Both the position numbers and the translations under genes were made by a program. A stretch of DNA of 64,000 nucleotides from Schistocerca nitens (lineage: Eukaryota > Arthropoda > Insecta > Orthoptera > Acrididae). The notes beneath the pieces are model-generated. The model was not told the DNA's origin. It ran no database searches and saw only the letters and a list, made by a program, of their open reading frames with translations. Position 1 is the first letter of the stretch. Each line of letters opens with the position of its first letter. The stretch lies in NCBI RefSeq assembly GCF_023898315.1, contig NC_064614.1:502154109-502218108 (forward strand), written 5' to 3'. Below, piece after piece: positions 11,351 through 22,195 of the stretch.

Positions 11351-11378
11351 TCGGCCTCGCAAGAGTACTCCGTACTGC

Positions 11379-11394
11379 AGGGGAGGGGGGGGGC
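11379..11394 (+). promoter_or_regulatory. Polypurine tract
   Basis: The G-rich stretch (AGGGGAGGGGGGGG and neighbours) ends just before the 3' LTR start at 11397, the standard place for plus-strand DNA priming. Confidence 0.75.
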
Positions 11395-11396
11395 TG

Positions 11397-11580
11397 TGTG
11401 GTGCCGATGAGGTTGACACCAGAATCGATCTGAGTATCGTCTTTGAACTAAGCTAAACATTATCTTTGTGCAATTCCGCCATGTCAGTTCTGTGTAAGAC
11501 TTTGATGTGTTCAGGTGAATAAATGAACTACTGCAAAATGGGAGTGTTGTTTGGTGTAACTGACCCGAACTTCCTCCTCA
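11397..11580 (+). repeat. 3' LTR of gypsy-type element
   Basis: Starts TGTGGTGCCGATGAGG and ends CTTCCTCCTCA, followed by ACTT. It matches the 5' LTR at about 94-95% of positions by eye. Confidence 0.9.
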
Positions 11581-11584
11581 ACTT

Positions 11585-12253
11585 TATTTTATCTTTTTTG
11601 TCATGTTTACATATCTTTTGACTTTCATTTTTATTATGCAGACCTGTTCTTCATAGTACATTCTGGTATTATCATCTTGTCAACAGTTCTGTAATCAAGA
11701 CTTAAACATTTATTCACCTTAAAATGTTTATATGCAACAGATTCTACAACACACACCAGGATTGAAACTGTGGTCCCAATAAAATCTGTAGCTAAATAAA
11801 TTTATAATTAAAATATTATGTAAGAACATGCTATATCATACATTTTCATATAAAAGATGTAATTTAATCTGAATAGTAGTTATGGCAGAAGATTTCTTTC
11901 AATTTCTAGTATTTTATAAAACTTAAATTCTTGATTTAAATTTAATGAACGTAATACAATAATCAAGTTCAGAAAATGTAATTGTTGTTACATTTTGAAG
12001 TGAACTGTTAGTGGCCACACTGAGGCATTTGGATTTGAGTCTTTGTTGAAGATGGCACAGAGTCAGGCTTCGTCGGAGTGTTAATCTGTGTAGAAGGAAT
12101 GTATTTTACTAATTTCCATTACTACAGTGGAAACTAACTTCAAAGTAATGTAAGCATCATTTCCATAATTAGAATGCTACTGTATTTATTCCTACATGAC
12201 CAATGAATCCAGTTATAAGGTCATATTATAGCAAACTCAAGATCAACAATAGT
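11585..12253. other. Unassigned A+T-rich sequence
   Basis: No reading frame, TE terminus or RNA gene recognised. Confidence 0.4.
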
Positions 12254-12267
12254 CACTCCTACATCAA

Positions 12268-12464
12268 ATGGTTCAAATGGCTCTGAGCACTATGCGACTT
12301 AACTTCTGAGGTCATCAGTCGCCTAGAACTTAGAACTAATTAAACCTAACTAACCTAAGGACATCACACACATCCATGCCCGAGGCAGGATTCGAACCTG
12401 CGACCGTAGCAGTCACGCGGTTCCAGACTGAAGCGCCTTTAACCGCACGGCCACACCGGCCGGC
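12268..12464 (-). mobile_element. tRNA-derived SINE (family A)
   Basis: Read on the minus strand it starts GCCGGCCGGTGTGGCCGTGC, contains a pol III box B GGTTCGAATCC, then a non-tRNA body ending in CAGAGCCATTTGAACCATTT. A 14-bp TSD, CACTCCTACATCAA, flanks it (12254-12267 and 12465-12478). Three copies lie in this window. Confidence 0.9.
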
Positions 12465-12478
12465 CACTCCTACATCAA

Positions 12479-13647
12479 TGAGGGGAAATTAAGATAAGTA
12501 ACATTCTACTACAATCAGATGTAACTTTCTGTAATATGCTTGGGAAATCAGCCCAGGGCCAAAACACAAGAATTGGCTATTTATTGTCAGTTGTAAAATA
12601 GTAGTAGAACTTTTATAACATGTTTAATGCAATGATCAGTATCAATGAAATTATTTTTAAGTGGAATTTTGTTTGCCCACTTGACAGAGTGGTGAATTAG
12701 TCTAGAGCAAAACTCAGTTTAATGTTATACGTTAAAAAGATCACAAGGCAAAATGAATAATTTGTGATCCAGCAGTAACTGAGTACTGAGGCAGCAGAGA
12801 GACAGGATGGCATGGGCCAGAAAGCATGACAGAGCAAGTTAGTCAATGAGGGCATGGTGAACAAATCTTTACTGAACTTTCAGTGTGTTTTGTTGTCATA
12901 AACTGCATTAGAAACAGATGAAGAGTGAACTACAGAGCCACAATACTAATAAAGCTATGAATATGTCACTTTTGAGATGTTTTTGGAGAACAGCCTAGTG
13001 TTTCATTTTCAACATACCTAACACTATAATATCTACAGTATTTTGCTATACTTCAGGATTAAACAACAGCCAGTTACAGTCTGCTGTAGCCCTCTTCAAA
13101 ATGGTAAACATCTTTTCGCCACTGTATGAATACCTAGTGACATAAAATCTTCTTTGGTTTCTAGCTGTGGTCAGTGGTTATACAGCCATGAACTTTTGGT
13201 TGAGCGCTTGTTGGCCACTGTCAAGAGATCAGTGACTGCTGTCAGCTGTTACCCTCACCATCATATAGCTATGGTACTGGCTGTAACATCACATTAGCTC
13301 AGTCAATCACCATTTAAGGCAATGTTTCTGTCCTGCAACTGCTGCCCCCACTTTAACCTCACAGTGGCCAAGTTCCATGCTGTACTCATATACAAACCGC
13401 CACCTTCATTGATGATGTTATCAGATATTTTGATTTATATAATAAGGCCAGTAACCATTGTGGAGTTCTGGTTAATTTTCCTATTCCACTGTCCCTGTTA
13501 ACACATATCATTAAACCAAATATTTCAATAGACTAAGCTGAGACTACTTTACTGAATGGGCACATAAAATTCCTCTCTAAAAATATTCTGTTTGTATTGA
13601 GAAACAAACTGGTGTTTTCCGTGAACACTGGACATCAATTAAATACA
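12479..13647. other. Unassigned sequence
   Basis: About 1.2 kb without a coding frame or TE end that I can name, upstream of the second LTR element. Confidence 0.4.
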
Positions 13648-14317
13648 TGATGGGCAGTATTTGTTTGACTGGGCTATGCCAGATGCAGCCACAAATTCAA
13701 AAACGGGCTGCAACTGCTGTACACATTAAGTCCTTCATGGAACTTAGTGTCTCAGCCCCGCCAGTTTGTCGGACATGCCTCCTGACTCTAATACTGAGTT
13801 CTACATCTACATCTTGTGAGATTCAGTGCCACAACGGCAGTGACCAGCTGCCAGCTGATTGCTGTCCAAGGGAGTGAGTCATACCCCATCACAATCATCT
13901 CCACCTTCTGTTGTTGTGACATGAGCAGCACAAGAGGTCACTGGGCCTGCACAACATGGAGGAAAGTACTCCACAGAAGACTCCACATGCTGCCACTGAA
14001 GCCACATGCTTAGGTGAGGGGCCATCTCCTGAGTGTGGCTCCATCACGGCACGGCACAACGCACCACTGACATCAACAACTGTGGCCTACAGAGGTTGCT
14101 GGCCATAACGGCACATGGTACCAGCCCAGCAGCACCAGGCAGAAGCTACCGCCTATTCATCGCCCCTAGCCAGGGTCAGTAAGGCAAGGTGTGCATGCCT
14201 CACTATGCCATGTACCAAGATCAATGACATTTCTTTGAACTGTTAACAGTGTTTGCCTTGGGCCCCATGGCCTGCCACTACTACGCACTCATCCACCAGC
14301 ATGCCAAGCATGCTACA
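13648..14317 (+). repeat. Probable 5' LTR of the old gypsy-type element
   Basis: Begins TGATGGGCAG and ends near CATGCTACA. It shares long stretches with 25215-25769, such as GTGTCTCAGCCC, CAGCAGCACCAG and GCCTTGGGCCCCA against GCCCTGGGCCCCA. The boundaries are approximate. Confidence 0.6.
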
Positions 14318-15530
14318 GAATAGTGTCAGGAGGGCCAATGTCACTGCAATCAATAGCGGAGGGGTGCCACCATTGCAGCACATAATTTGAGCCACAGCCT
14401 GCAGTATCATCATTAGAGCAAGTGAGACTATTCTTTGCTCTCGTGTGGTGATAGTAATGGAGTAAAAGTTTAGGGGATATAACTATACAAGGCTTACCTT
14501 TACAAGACCATAGGAACCAGTTGATTTATCACAGTTTAAGGGGAATTCTAGAATGAGGGTTAGATGCCTGTGCATTGCACTCATTGTAATTTGCTTGGGC
14601 ACTCTGCCCCTTGTGCTGAATCAGTAGTAGTTTATTGCTTTACATGTAATTGTTTTGGGTGCACAGCTAGTGTAGGGAGTCCTGGTGGCTCACTGTTAGA
14701 CAGAAGAAGTAGGTCAATAGAGTACTCCATGACTGTCTTTTCTATCTATATTAGTTTTGTTATTTCTCAGTGTCTGTCTGAATTGTGAAAATGAGTAGGG
14801 CCAAGGCAGAGGCAAATCAAAGTCAGGGACACAAGGTGTCACCAGTGAGAAGACGTTTCAACTGTTAGTGAATTAGGTAGCTGAGTTGAGTGGGGATAAT
14901 GTTATTGTAAATAACATATTGGTGAAGAAGGATAATGAAATAGATTTGTTGTGGTCTCAGGTTCTAGTAGTGGATCTGGCTGTTGCTAACCTTGTTTCTC
15001 CCATCTCTGACAGGACATCTGAGGATATGATTTCATTTGTGGAAGATCTGAAGTCATTGGTAATTAAAGGAGTTGATTGGATAAGCAGTTGTTGAACACA
15101 CTGTGAGGTTACATTTGATGGGGGAATAAAAGTTGTTCATAAGGTGCACAGGAGCTATATGAAATACAGAGGCTTTAGATCAACTGAGACAGGGGTTGGA
15201 ACAATGGTAAAGGAAGCAGAATAGTGCAGCAGTTTTTTAGGAGCTGTTGGGTACTGTGTCCAGAAGATATAATGGGGCAGTGGAGGACTTTGCGGATATT
15301 GTTAGGAAGTTGAATGTTGACATCTATGAGTTATTGCAGAATGCTGAGGTCAGCAAAGTGGTGCTGCAGGAGGCTGAGCAGGAAGCACTCAATGCTTTCC
15401 TCATGGGTTTGGCACGGGGATTGTCTAACAGGGTACATACTGGGGCACTTAAGGATCTTCATGCTGGAGTTTGGTTCACACTGGAATACAAGGAAGCTGA
15501 TAGACTGACAGGGATGAGGGATCAAAGATA

Positions 15531-16841
15531 TGAGTTGTGATTGGAAAGTTTTAAGAATGGATCCACTACTGCTTACTGGTTTGGTGGGCAGGTACATGGA
15601 GGGAAGGGAGTGAGTCATTGCCTTGTCCTAGCACGCCCTCTGACACGAAACTGTGTTTCCTTTATTCAGTACATTGTGGCAGCTGGTTGAGTGCGGGTCA
15701 GCTATGGCTTGTTGCCACATTGTGCATGAAAATGGACATAAAAATGGAGCAATGAATTAGTGTGAAATTTTGTATTAAAACTGGGAAATCAGCTTTGGAG
15801 ACTTACAAACTATTAAAAACAGCTTTTGGAGATAATTGTATGAGCCAGCCAAATGTTTCTGTCTAGTTCAACAGATTTAAAAATGGCCGCAAATCATTTG
15901 AAGATGAACCACAGTCCGGCCATCCTTCCACATCAAAAATGAATGAAAATGTTGTGAAAGTTCATGACTTAGTGCACTCTGATCATAGACTTACAATGGC
16001 TGATGAACTTCATTTAAGTTTCTATGCAGTTCAGTCAATTTTAACTGAAGATTTGAACATGTGTCGAGTGTCAGCAAAGTTTATCCCAAAAGTGTTGTCA
16101 AGTGACCAGAGAAAATACCAACTTGAAGTAAACCAAGAACTGATTAATTGGACTAAAAATGACCCAGATTTGTTAAATAGCGTAATTACAGGTGACAAAT
16201 CATGGGTATATGGATATGATACTGAAAACAGAGTGCAGAATTTGCAGTGGAACACTCAAAGTTCACACCAACTGAAAAAAGCATGGCAAAGTCAGTCGAA
16301 GGTAAAGACAATGTTGGTGATTTTTTTCGATTCTACCGGTATTGTGCATTTGCCCCTGGAGGACAGACAATTAACTAGGAATACTACAAATGTGTCCTCA
16401 AGTGTTTTCGTGAAAAGGTGCAGAAGAAAAGGCCTGCATTGTGGAAAGACAGAGTTGGGTGCTACACCATGACAATGCTCTGGTTCATCGTGCCTTCTCC
16501 ATTGTTGGATTTTTGACCAAATTCAACATATCTGGGCTTCCACAACCACCATATTCCCCTGGTTTGGCCTCTGCAGACTTCTGCCTATTTCCTAAACTGA
16601 AATTTTCACAGAAATGGAAGGGATTTGACTCGATTGAAGACATGCAGGTAAATATGGAGAGTGTCCTTAACACATTCCAGGAAAAAAATTTCCAGGTATG
16701 TTTCCAAAAGTGGAAACACCATTGGAGTTGATGTGTTAAGTCAGAAGGGGACTATTTTGAAGGAGATGCATCACAGCAGCATGTAAGTACCACCATTGTA
16801 CAATTACAAGCCCATTCTTAAAACTTTCCAATCACACCTTG
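15531..16841 (+). mobile_element. mariner-like DNA transposon inserted in gag
   Basis: TA dinucleotides flank it (15529-15530 and 16842-16843). The terminal inverted repeats share GTGATTGGAAAGTTTTAAGA perfectly and run about 29 bases in total. The length of 1311 bp is usual for mariner. Confidence 0.92.
15732..16730 (+). pseudogene. mariner transposase (D,D34D type), frameshifted
   Basis: The frame starts with MDIKMEQ, has a TGA at codon 8, then a helix-turn-helix N-terminal domain (VKFCIKTGKSALETYKLLK, then FNRFKNGRKSFEDEPQSGHP). The second part is open from 15939: VHSDHRLTMADEL, then ITGDKSWVYGYDTE with the first catalytic Asp. Near 16370-16440 the frame shifts; the next frame (16441-16731) contains VLHHDNALVHRA with the second Asp and PPYSPGLASADFCLFPKLK with the third. 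Catalytic residues are therefore present but split between frames and behind stops. It is inactive. Confidence 0.88.
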
Positions 16842-16924
16842 TATGTATTTGCATTGAATATAAAGTGTTTTGGTTATGGACATACAGGTCATATGCAGAG
16901 ACAGTGCTACCAGTCATGAAGGAA

Positions 16925-17120
16925 TGGTTCAAATGGCTCTGAGCACTATGCGACTTGACTTCTGAGTTCATCAGTTGCCTAGAACTTAGAACTACTTAAA
17001 GCTAACTAACCTAAGGACATCACACACATCCATGCCCAAGGCAGGATTCGAACCTGAAACCGCAGCGGTCACTCGGCTCCAGACTGTAGCGCCCAGAACC
17101 ACACGACCACTCTGGCCGGC
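16925..17120 (-). mobile_element. tRNA-derived SINE (family A)
   Basis: Same family as 12268-12464, with box B GGTTCGAATCC on the minus strand. An 11-bp TSD, TCATGAAGGAA, flanks it (16914-16924 and 17121-17131). It landed directly behind the zinc-knuckle region of the old gag. Confidence 0.9.
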
Positions 17121-17299
17121 TCATGAAGGAACGATGGAGTAATAGAGATGGGCAGCGATTTAATGGGAATGGTAGTAGGGGAGTTGTAGGTCACCAACAA
17201 GTGTATAACGGTGGTAATAGAGATGTCCCAGGTGGAAGGAATGATCCATTAAAATTAGGAGAGGACCTCTGGGCCACCAACAGGAGTTTCCCATAAAAA

Positions 17300-19380
17300 C
17301 AAATGCAGTAAGAATGGATGCAGAGGTGGAATGAGTCATAATGGGTGAGGTAGATGGTAGGAAATATAAAATTTTATTAGAAACATGAGTCATTGTGTCA
17401 GTGGCCTCAAGAGAGCTCATGGAAAGCAGGTGTCAGAACCAACAATGTTATAATTTGGAGGGGGTAGGGGATAGTGATATATGAGCATTGGGATTAGTGG
17501 TGATGAATTTTTTTTGTTCGAGGCAACCAGGTTTAGGCATGGTGTAGAAGTGGTGTCTCATGTACATGAGGGCTGCAGCATGACCCTAGGCTTGGACTTC
17601 CTGCATTAAGGGGAACATTGCTGGCTGCACTAGAGATTCCAGAGAGGGAGTGTTGGCTGTGATGAGGCACAGGATCCCACTGGGATTGCATTTCATGAAA
17701 AACTGAGGCATTTAAAGGGAAAAGAGATGACACAGATGGAGGATCTATTGCTAGAATTTCAGGATTTGTTTTTCCACCAGGACTACTGCCTGCTAAGCCA
17801 GTAACACAGCACAGGATTCCAACAGGAAATCAAGTACCAGTGTTTCGGAGGCTGTACAGAATTCCAAAATCACTGCCAGTGGTTTTGGAGGAATTTATAA
17901 ATAAAGAGATGATTGATGGAAGTATAGAAGAGAGTACAGGAATTGTGAACATGCTGAAAAAGTCTGTTGATGCCTTGAAGAAGTATCAGTTTTGTTGCAG
18001 TTATCACCATTGGAATAATAAGACTATGGCAGATGCCTACCCATCACAAAGACAATAGATAAGCTAGGGCAAAGCCAGTGCTTCTCAACAATGGTCTTTA
18101 GTAGTGTATATCATCAGTTAGGATGCAACTGCTTATGCAGTTGCTAAAGAAAGGGATTAAGTTTGTTTGGTCAGAAGAATGCAAGGAAGCATTTCAAGTC
18201 GAAGAGAGTATTAACATCGAGTCTGGTTGTGGTGTTTCCAGACTTTCAGACGGAGGTCATATTATCATGTGATGCATAGAATCATACTCTGGAGGGTGTT
18301 TTAAGCCAGGAGGTCAACAGGCAAGAATATCCTGTTGCCTCTTCATGAAGACAGTTGCACACAGCAGCGAAGAACTACTCTACAATAAAAAGGGAAATGC
18401 TTAACTTGATATTCAAGGTGATGTACTTCCATTGTTTTCCGTATGGAGGGAAGTTCAAGGAAGTAATGGACTATGATGCTTTAAAGTGGTTACTTGTTTT
18501 GAAGGACCTGTCCAGTAGGGTGGCAAGGGGATATTGAAACTCAGTGAATGTAAGTACAAATTGATCCATAAACCAGGAAAGAAACACGGAAATGCAGATG
18601 TGCTACACAGAAAAATATCTGTAATATAGGCGCTAGATCATGACAGTGGGCAATGACAAGCAGTGAAGAGAACAATGAAGAGTGTAAGCAGTCTGGCAAG
18701 CAACAGCAGTTTAGTGTACACAACATGTTATTCTGTAGAGACAAGAAACTGAGACCACAAGTGCTGGTGCTGGCCAAGCTGAAGCTAGATGTGTTACATG
18801 AGATGCATGAACCCATTTCATTGGGCCAAGGGGGTTGCTGGGCAACAGGCAGTCATGGTCACACAAGAACTGGTGAAGAGGTGGATATTGAAGTTCAGGG
18901 TGCTGGAGACAATAATTATGGACTAGGGGACAAACTTCATGTCAGGCCTGATGAAAGAGTTGTGTCGGGTAGTAAATGTGAAAAAACTGACATCTAGTCC
19001 ACTTCACCCATGAGCTAATGGAAGAATGTGAAGAATGGCATGAGTTCATTGAATAATTGACAAGATGCTTAGTTATTATGTGAAGTGACACTATTCGGAT
19101 TGGAATATGTATCATTCCTTCCTGCACTCTGGAGCTGTACACACCCATTGGTGGAGAAACAGGAGGGGGTGGCGAAATGAGTGGGTCAATAGGTGAGGTC
19201 AAGCCCATATATATCATGAAGGGAAAGATGAAGAAATTTGTAACATGTTACCAGGGCCTGTACCGAGTAACTGAAACTACATTACCAGTAAATGTGAAGC
19301 TGCAGCCAACAACAAGGACAACCATTGTGCATGTTGAGCATCTACAAGCACTGGAGGCAGTTCATAAGTGGTATTGGTGA
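17300..19380 (+). pseudogene. Protease-RT-RNase H-integrase of old gypsy-type element
   Basis: All parts are decayed. The protease reads as ILLET then a stop where DTG should be (about 17370), with LGLDFL about 17590. The RT start is at 17840-18055: FRRLYRIPKSLP, FCCSYHHWNNKTMADAYP. The RT palm is mostly missing. RNase H traces are PDFQTEVILSCDA and a stretch from HTAAKNYSTIKREML, with KYKLIHKPGKKHGNADVLHR near 18550-18620. Integrase traces are GTNFMSGLMKELCR and LTSSPLHP, near 18930-19005. The C-terminal end is open at 19177-19380, including YRVTETTLPVNVKLQ and TTIVHVEHLQAL. It is an unusable gypsy pol, probably shortened in RT and integrase. Confidence 0.75.
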
Positions 19381-19499
19381 AAGTAAGGAGAGAGAGATGA
19401 AAAAGAAGAAGTGAAAGGATGAGAGACAAGAGAGAGATGTCCAGAAACCTCAGGCTCATTATGAATTAAGGCAAGGAATTAATTGATATGTGAAGTGAC

Positions 19500-21977
19500 T
19501 TTAGTGTTTGCTGAATATTTTTCTTTTTGTATGGTATAGGGTATTAATGTTGCTTTTGATCACGTTATATGTTTGTGTGGTGCAGTTTTTATTGTTAGGT
19601 GTATTGAGACAGGCTGTTCAGAGACAGCAGGCTACTGGGGGAAGGGGAAATGATGTTAGTCCATGTCAAGCTGCCATATGATGAAGGATGCTAGTTTTGG
19701 CAGTGCTGAGGGTGCTGCAGGATTATCACCTGGATGGAGGAGTTGTGTTTTCCAGACAACCAGACTTGGTGTTATGCATGACATATGGTCATTAGATTTG
19801 GTGTTTAATTTGTAGGAGCTACAGAATGAAATCAGGATGTTGGAAGAAGTGCTTAATGGTATACAGGAATTAGCAGTTAGTAATGGGAGGCTGAGAGAAG
19901 TCTCAAGGAAGCACAAGAATTTGCATGAGACATATAGATGATTAAAGAAGCAGATGCAGGATGTGGTCAGAGTGCTTCCATATGAATCCAGGAGAGCAGA
20001 AAGGGAATGGATAGACATTGGAGTAAAATATTAAAGACCATCTTTTGGAAGCAGATGTGAGTGTTGTAAGCAAGTTGAATGAAATGGCAGAGATGGCAAT
20101 GGGGTTAGCAGAAGCAAATAAAGTAACTGTGGAGTGGCATTCCATGCAGATTATGATCTTTGAGAGCAGTGTGCTGAACAACAGATGCTTATTCCAGAAA
20201 CTGACTAAGAGATTTGTGATTATGCCATGGCCTTGTCTAGTACTATAAACCAGGATCTGGAAGCAGTACTAGCCTGAATGTACATATTGGATGCAAGAAT
20301 AATGTTAACAAGGCTGTTGCTGTCCTTGGGGATTAGTATCTGTGATGACAGGTGGAGTTAATGAGTCTGTAGGAAGACACCCATCCGGCACTACATGGGC
20401 AGTTAAGCCCTATGTTTCTGTCACCTGCACAGTATTTGAGAGAACTGAGGAAGTTGCAAGAATAACTGCTGCCAGAATTACAGACAATGGTGGAGCCAAG
20501 AAGCCAGAACTTGCCATTCTACTACCATAGTGCAATGGTGAGAGTCCCAATGGATAGTATGTGACTGTACATATTGATGAAGGTACCGTTAGCGAGCAAG
20601 CATGGAGTGTTCAGGTGTTACACAGTACACAGTTATCCAATGAAGTTAGCAGAAGTTGGAAAATCTGCACAAATAATAGAGGAAGGGGTGCTACCATCAA
20701 TGGAAGATGGGAATCAACACTTGGTGATGACCAAGGGTGAATTCTAGCCAAGCAAGAGCAAGGTAGTCACTATGTGCCTGTCTCATGAAATTGTGTCAAG
20801 TAGGAGTAAACTTGTCAATGCAACTCTTCAGAGCCAAAAGAGAGGAACATTGTTGAAGAAAAGAAGGAATCAAACTGAAATCATAATTTTGGAAGACAGG
20901 TTTGCATTAGATATAATTGATGTATAATTATGTAGAGATAGTTGCTGGCTGCTATGAGAGGGGAAACTTATGGGGTAAGGTGTTTGGAATTTTGAGGCAG
21001 TGGAGTGTTGATCACTGGGACTATGGGTAATATTTTGTGACCCACGTTCCATTTGCCAGCTACTATGATGGGAGTTATCCTACTAAATGTGACACAGCCA
21101 CAGCTGTACTGGCCAGAAGAACCTTTAGAGATATTGTCCAAGCAAAACCTTTTCTTCCTTCACAACACCTGAGAATCTAGCCTGGAGCATTGCGTTCACT
21201 ATGCTGAATGATAGCTGCCCAGGAAGGGCAAATCACTACACAGTAATTATTGCAGGATGGTAGGAGTCAAGTAACCACATCATTGAGTGTTGCAATTCCT
21301 AGCATCACGATGACTCTGATTTCGCCCTGCCTATCTCTCATGTACGTTAAACAATGAACTGTATGGAAGGCCAACCCTGGGCTAATCCAAGTTCCAGTAA
21401 GCTGGATACCATGAATGAGAGGTGAAAGACAGATTTACAGGGTCAGGGGTGAACACAGTAATTTGTGTAGTAGTTAAGAGTAGCTGATTTAGTGTTAGGT
21501 CCTAGTGGATTAAGGGTAGAAGTAATTACAATAGAGTTCTGGGCCAGTGTAAAATATGAGGAACCATGTCTTCTCCATAGGGGAGTACAGTGCAGTGCCA
21601 TGACCAAATCTCTGGTCAGAAAATTATTAGTTTTTGACAAAAGTAAGGAAAAGCAGCATGGAAGCACCATAAAGCACTGTGTTAACAGCTGCAGTTTGGC
21701 AGCTGCAAGTATGGTGACATGTAGGTTACAATAAGAGACACACTGGTAGATTGCACAACAAGAACAGACAAGCTCAGTGGCAAATGGCACTGCATAGCTG
21801 TAACCATGTAGCAAGTGGAGCAGTGTCATTGTTCCAGGGCAAGTCTTGTTTTGGCAATGTGACTAGGCACTGGGCTTTAGTGAAACATATGGGCACTGGA
21901 GGTATACGAATAATTCTGAATTTTAATGTAAGCATCACTTGTCATCACTGGAAGCCAGCTTACCACTGATACTAGAG
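19500..21977 (+). other. Region in env position, unresolved
   Basis: About 2.4 kb lies between the end of pol and the 3' LTR of the old element. Short frames include a Leu/Glu-rich, possibly coiled-coil segment (EIRMLEEVLNGIQELAVSNG, near 19825-19885). Insect gypsy elements of the errantivirus group carry an envelope gene here, and the space fits. I see no signal peptide, fusion segment or membrane anchor that would establish this. Treat the env idea as a guess from position only. Confidence 0.3.
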
Positions 21978-22064
21978 TGATGCCAGACAGTGAGACAACT
22001 GGACTCCACCAGCCATGGGTTCGAGACTGGGATGCACCTACTGTCCACACTAAGTCCTCCATGG
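21978..22064 (+). repeat. 3' LTR, left fragment
   Basis: Matches the start of the 5' LTR (for example CCACACTAAGTCCTCCATGG against TACACATTAAGTCCTTCATGG). It is cut at TCCATGG by the minus-strand LINE. Confidence 0.6.
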
Positions 22065-22195
22065 TACTACATACATACATTAATCCTTGTTCCATAGATC
22101 ATGAATACGACATTTCGTAATGATGTGCAATGTGTCACATTAACATAAGTTTTCTTTACACAAAATAATTAATTAATTTTTTTAAATTGCAGTTA

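Larger units (their letters stand above)
6930..11580 (+). mobile_element. Gypsy-type LTR retrotransposon with internal deletion
   Basis: Short LTRs (182 and 184 bp) start TG and end CA, differ at about ten positions plus a 2-base indel, and are flanked by ACTT at 6926-6929 and 11581-11584. The order is LTR, primer binding site, gag, protease, reverse transcriptase, polypurine tract, LTR, as in Ty3/gypsy. Right after the RT connection region the frame breaks near 11105, and no RNase H or integrase is recognisable, so about 2 kb of pol seems to be missing. The element is 4.65 kb and defective. Confidence 0.88.
14886..16913 (+). pseudogene. gag of old gypsy-type element, interrupted by mariner
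   Basis: Frames at 14886-15095 and 15247-15540 carry gag-like sequence; the latter includes AVEDFADIVRKLNVDIY and LQEAEQEALNAFLMGL, a conserved capsid C-terminal pattern. The mariner inserted at TA 15529-15530. Skipping it, the frame continues at 16842 into CFGYGHTGHMQRQC, a CCHC zinc knuckle whose second Cys is Tyr. The N-terminal part is heavily shifted. Gag would form the particle and bind RNA. The SINE at 16925 and a stop follow directly. Confidence 0.7.

Noticed and set aside
19500..21977. Envelope gene of an errantivirus-like element
   Set aside because: The position fits but no envelope hallmarks are readable; kept only as an unresolved region.
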